From positions 1 through 6,495 of the forward strand of contig CANEFU010000068.1 in the NCBI GenBank assembly GCA_947426875.1: a stretch of DNA of 6,495 nt, given 5' to 3'. The notes under the pieces are model-generated. The model made no database searches and was not told where the DNA came from. It saw only the letters and a program-made list of their open reading frames with translations. Both the position numbers and the translations under genes were made by a program. The stretch's first letter is position 1, and each line of letters starts with the position of its first letter. The DNA is from an uncultured Clostridium sp. (GTDB lineage: Bacteria > Bacillota > Clostridia > TANB77 > CAG-508). Positions 5,464 to 6,495 of the stretch are shown piece by piece.

Positions 5464-5472
5464 GTATATAAT
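5443..5472 (+). promoter_or_regulatory. Promoter for the receiver-GGDEF gene, nested in the preceding terminator
   Basis: The -35 box TTGAAA (5443-5448, 5 of 6) and a perfect -10 TATAAT (5467-5472) are 18 bases apart. The -35 lies inside the terminator hairpin and the last codons of the upstream gene. The predicted transcript start is near 5479, shortly before the GTGGAGGA ribosome binding site. Confidence 0.6.
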
Positions 5473-5501
5473 GAAGAAAAACAAGTGGAGGAAGATTTTA
5501 A

Positions 5502-6425
5502 ATGATGCAAGATGTATATATAATTGATGATGATGATGCATCAATCGTCATATTTAGAGAATTATTTAGAGATGACCCAGAATACAAATTTACTAGTGTA
5601 AAAACAGAACAAATAGATATAGCTTTAAAAAATATTCCATCCTTAATAGTAATTAACGAGGATGCAATAGACCGTGATGTAGTTGATTTGTGTAGAAAAA
5701 TACGAAAAGACGAAGATAACACCATAACACCAGTAATTGTTGTATCCTCCAAAGGAGAAAGAGAGCATAGACTGAGAATATTACAAGAATCTATTGAATA
5801 TTTTATTAAAAAACCAGTAGATGAACAATATTTATATCATACAGTAAAAAACTTAAACAGATTACTTTCAACCAACAGAAGAATTAGTCCATTAACAGGA
5901 TTACCAGGAAATGTCCAAATACATGCAGAATTAAAAAAGAGAATTTCAAGAAAAGAAGCTTTTTGTGTGTTGTATTTAGATTTAGATAACTTTAAAGCAT
6001 ATAACGATGTATATGGATTTTTAAAAGGAGACGAAATCATAGAATTCACAGCAGAAACTATTATTAAATGTGTACATGAAAGCGGAATGGAAGATACTTT
6101 TATTGGACATATTGGGGGAGATGACTTTGTCGCCCTAATACCAGGAAATATTTGTGAGAAACTATGTCAAAATATATTAGCTTATTTTGATAAAAATGTA
6201 GAAAGATATTTTACAGAAAAAGACTTAGAAAAAGGTTATATAGAAGTAGCCAATCGAAAAGGAATTATAGAACAATTTCCATTAACATCACTTTCTATAG
6301 GAGTAGTAGTAGCAGATGTAGGACGATTTAGTAATATACTAGAAATAGGAGAAATTGGTGCCCAAGTAAAACATGCGGCTAAATCTGTTATGGGAAGTAG
6401 CTATGCAGTTGATAGAAGAAAATAA
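5502..6425 (+). CDS. Receiver-GGDEF protein, probable diguanylate cyclase with degenerate receiver
   Basis: A response-regulator receiver domain (about 3-120) is fused to a GGDEF domain (about 128-305), which in this family makes cyclic di-GMP from two GTP. The receiver keeps the acidic pocket (D9-D12), S82 and K104-P105, but the phosphoacceptor position in IPSLIVINED is N52, not Asp. It is therefore probably not phosphorylated in the normal way. The GGDEF domain starts SPLTGLPG (129-136), has YLDLDNFKAYNDVYGFLKGD (158-177) with D160, N168, D169 and D177 in place, and the signature GGDDF (205-209), where Asp replaces the usual fourth-position Glu. No RxxD inhibitory site precedes it (METD-like positions read M196-E-D-T199). 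SLSIGV (263-268) and the AKSVMGSSYAVDRR end are also family-like. Activity is plausible but not certain. It has its own promoter and GGAGGA site; no histidine kinase or target gene is visible nearby. Confidence 0.9.
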   Translation: MMQDVYIIDDDDASIVIFRELFRDDPEYKFTSVKTEQIDIALKNIPSLIVINEDAIDRDVVDLCRKIRKDEDNTITPVIVVSSKGEREHRLRILQESIEYFIKKPVDEQYLYHTVKNLNRLLSTNRRISPLTGLPGNVQIHAELKKRISRKEAFCVLYLDLDNFKAYNDVYGFLKGDEIIEFTAETIIKCVHESGMEDTFIGHIGGDDFVALIPGNICEKLCQNILAYFDKNVERYFTEKDLEKGYIEVANRKGIIEQFPLTSLSIGVVVADVGRFSNILEIGEIGAQVKHAAKSVMGSSYAVDRRK

Positions 6426-6429
6426 AAAA

Positions 6430-6495
6430 GGTTGCCGAGGTTGCCAAACATTCCGGGTTTAAAGGGGTTGCCAAACATTCCGGGTTTTAATGGCA
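6430..6495. repeat. Tandem G/C-rich hairpin repeats, running off the window
   Basis: An identical 22-base unit, beginning GGTTGCCAAAC, occurs at 6439-6460 and 6466-6487 with a 27-base period. A partial copy of its first seven bases lies at 6430-6436. Within each unit AAAC can pair with GTTT around ATTCCGG. After the second copy, TGGCA at 6491-6495 pairs with TGCCA at 6469-6473, making a larger hairpin. This is not a typical terminator, as no T run follows. It resembles a dispersed intergenic palindromic repeat; only its left part is visible. Confidence 0.6.

Noticed and set aside
6430..6495. CRISPR array
   Set aside because: The 22-base copies are separated by only 5 bases, too short for spacers, and no cas gene is present.

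Overview
The window is AT-rich, low-GC Gram-positive DNA, most like Bacillota of the class Clostridia. The support is strong AGGAGG-type ribosome binding sites, TTG as well as ATG starts, extended -10 promoters, a Cys-type ribosomal protein S18, the rpsF-ssb-rpsR gene order, and a PF06541-type membrane protein common in clostridia. All genes lie on the + strand. Species cannot be named from the sequence.

Region by region: (1) 1-56 is a G/C-clustered repeat remnant, followed by a promoter at 57-85. (2) 106-2157 carries three consecutive enzymes of the MEP (non-mevalonate) isoprenoid pathway in the order ispF-ispE-ispD. As written, ispE is broken by a one-base frameshift at about 1321. The lost C-terminus, with the third GHMP-kinase motif, is intact in the next frame and ends in an ATGA overlap with ispD. 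(3) 2147-3402 is the rpsF-ssb-rpsR operon (S6, single-strand DNA-binding protein, S18), with its own promoter inside the end of ispD, leader hairpins and a strong rho-independent terminator. (4) 3403-3629 has no gene. It holds an elaborate rod-like inverted repeat (3450-3568) ending in a T tract, which may encode a small RNA of about 120 nt. (5) 3630-5463 is a two-gene unit: a single-pass membrane protein with three Ig-like repeats, then a five-helix PF06541 membrane protein with a charged helical tail. It has its own promoter and a terminator that overlaps the last codons. (6) 5443-6425 is a receiver-GGDEF protein with an Asn in place of the phosphoacceptor Asp, a GGDDF signature and no I-site. 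Its promoter is nested in the preceding terminator. (7) 6426-6495 holds tandem copies of a G/C-rich hairpin repeat and runs off the window.

Functionally, most of the window is housekeeping: IspD makes CDP-methylerythritol, IspE phosphorylates it and IspF cyclises it, while S6 and S18 pair on the 30S platform and SSB serves replication. The points most worth checking are the ispE frameshift, the structured 3450-3571 element with its C6 bulge complementary to the rpsR Shine-Dalgarno sequence, and the degenerate receiver fused to a GGDEF domain.
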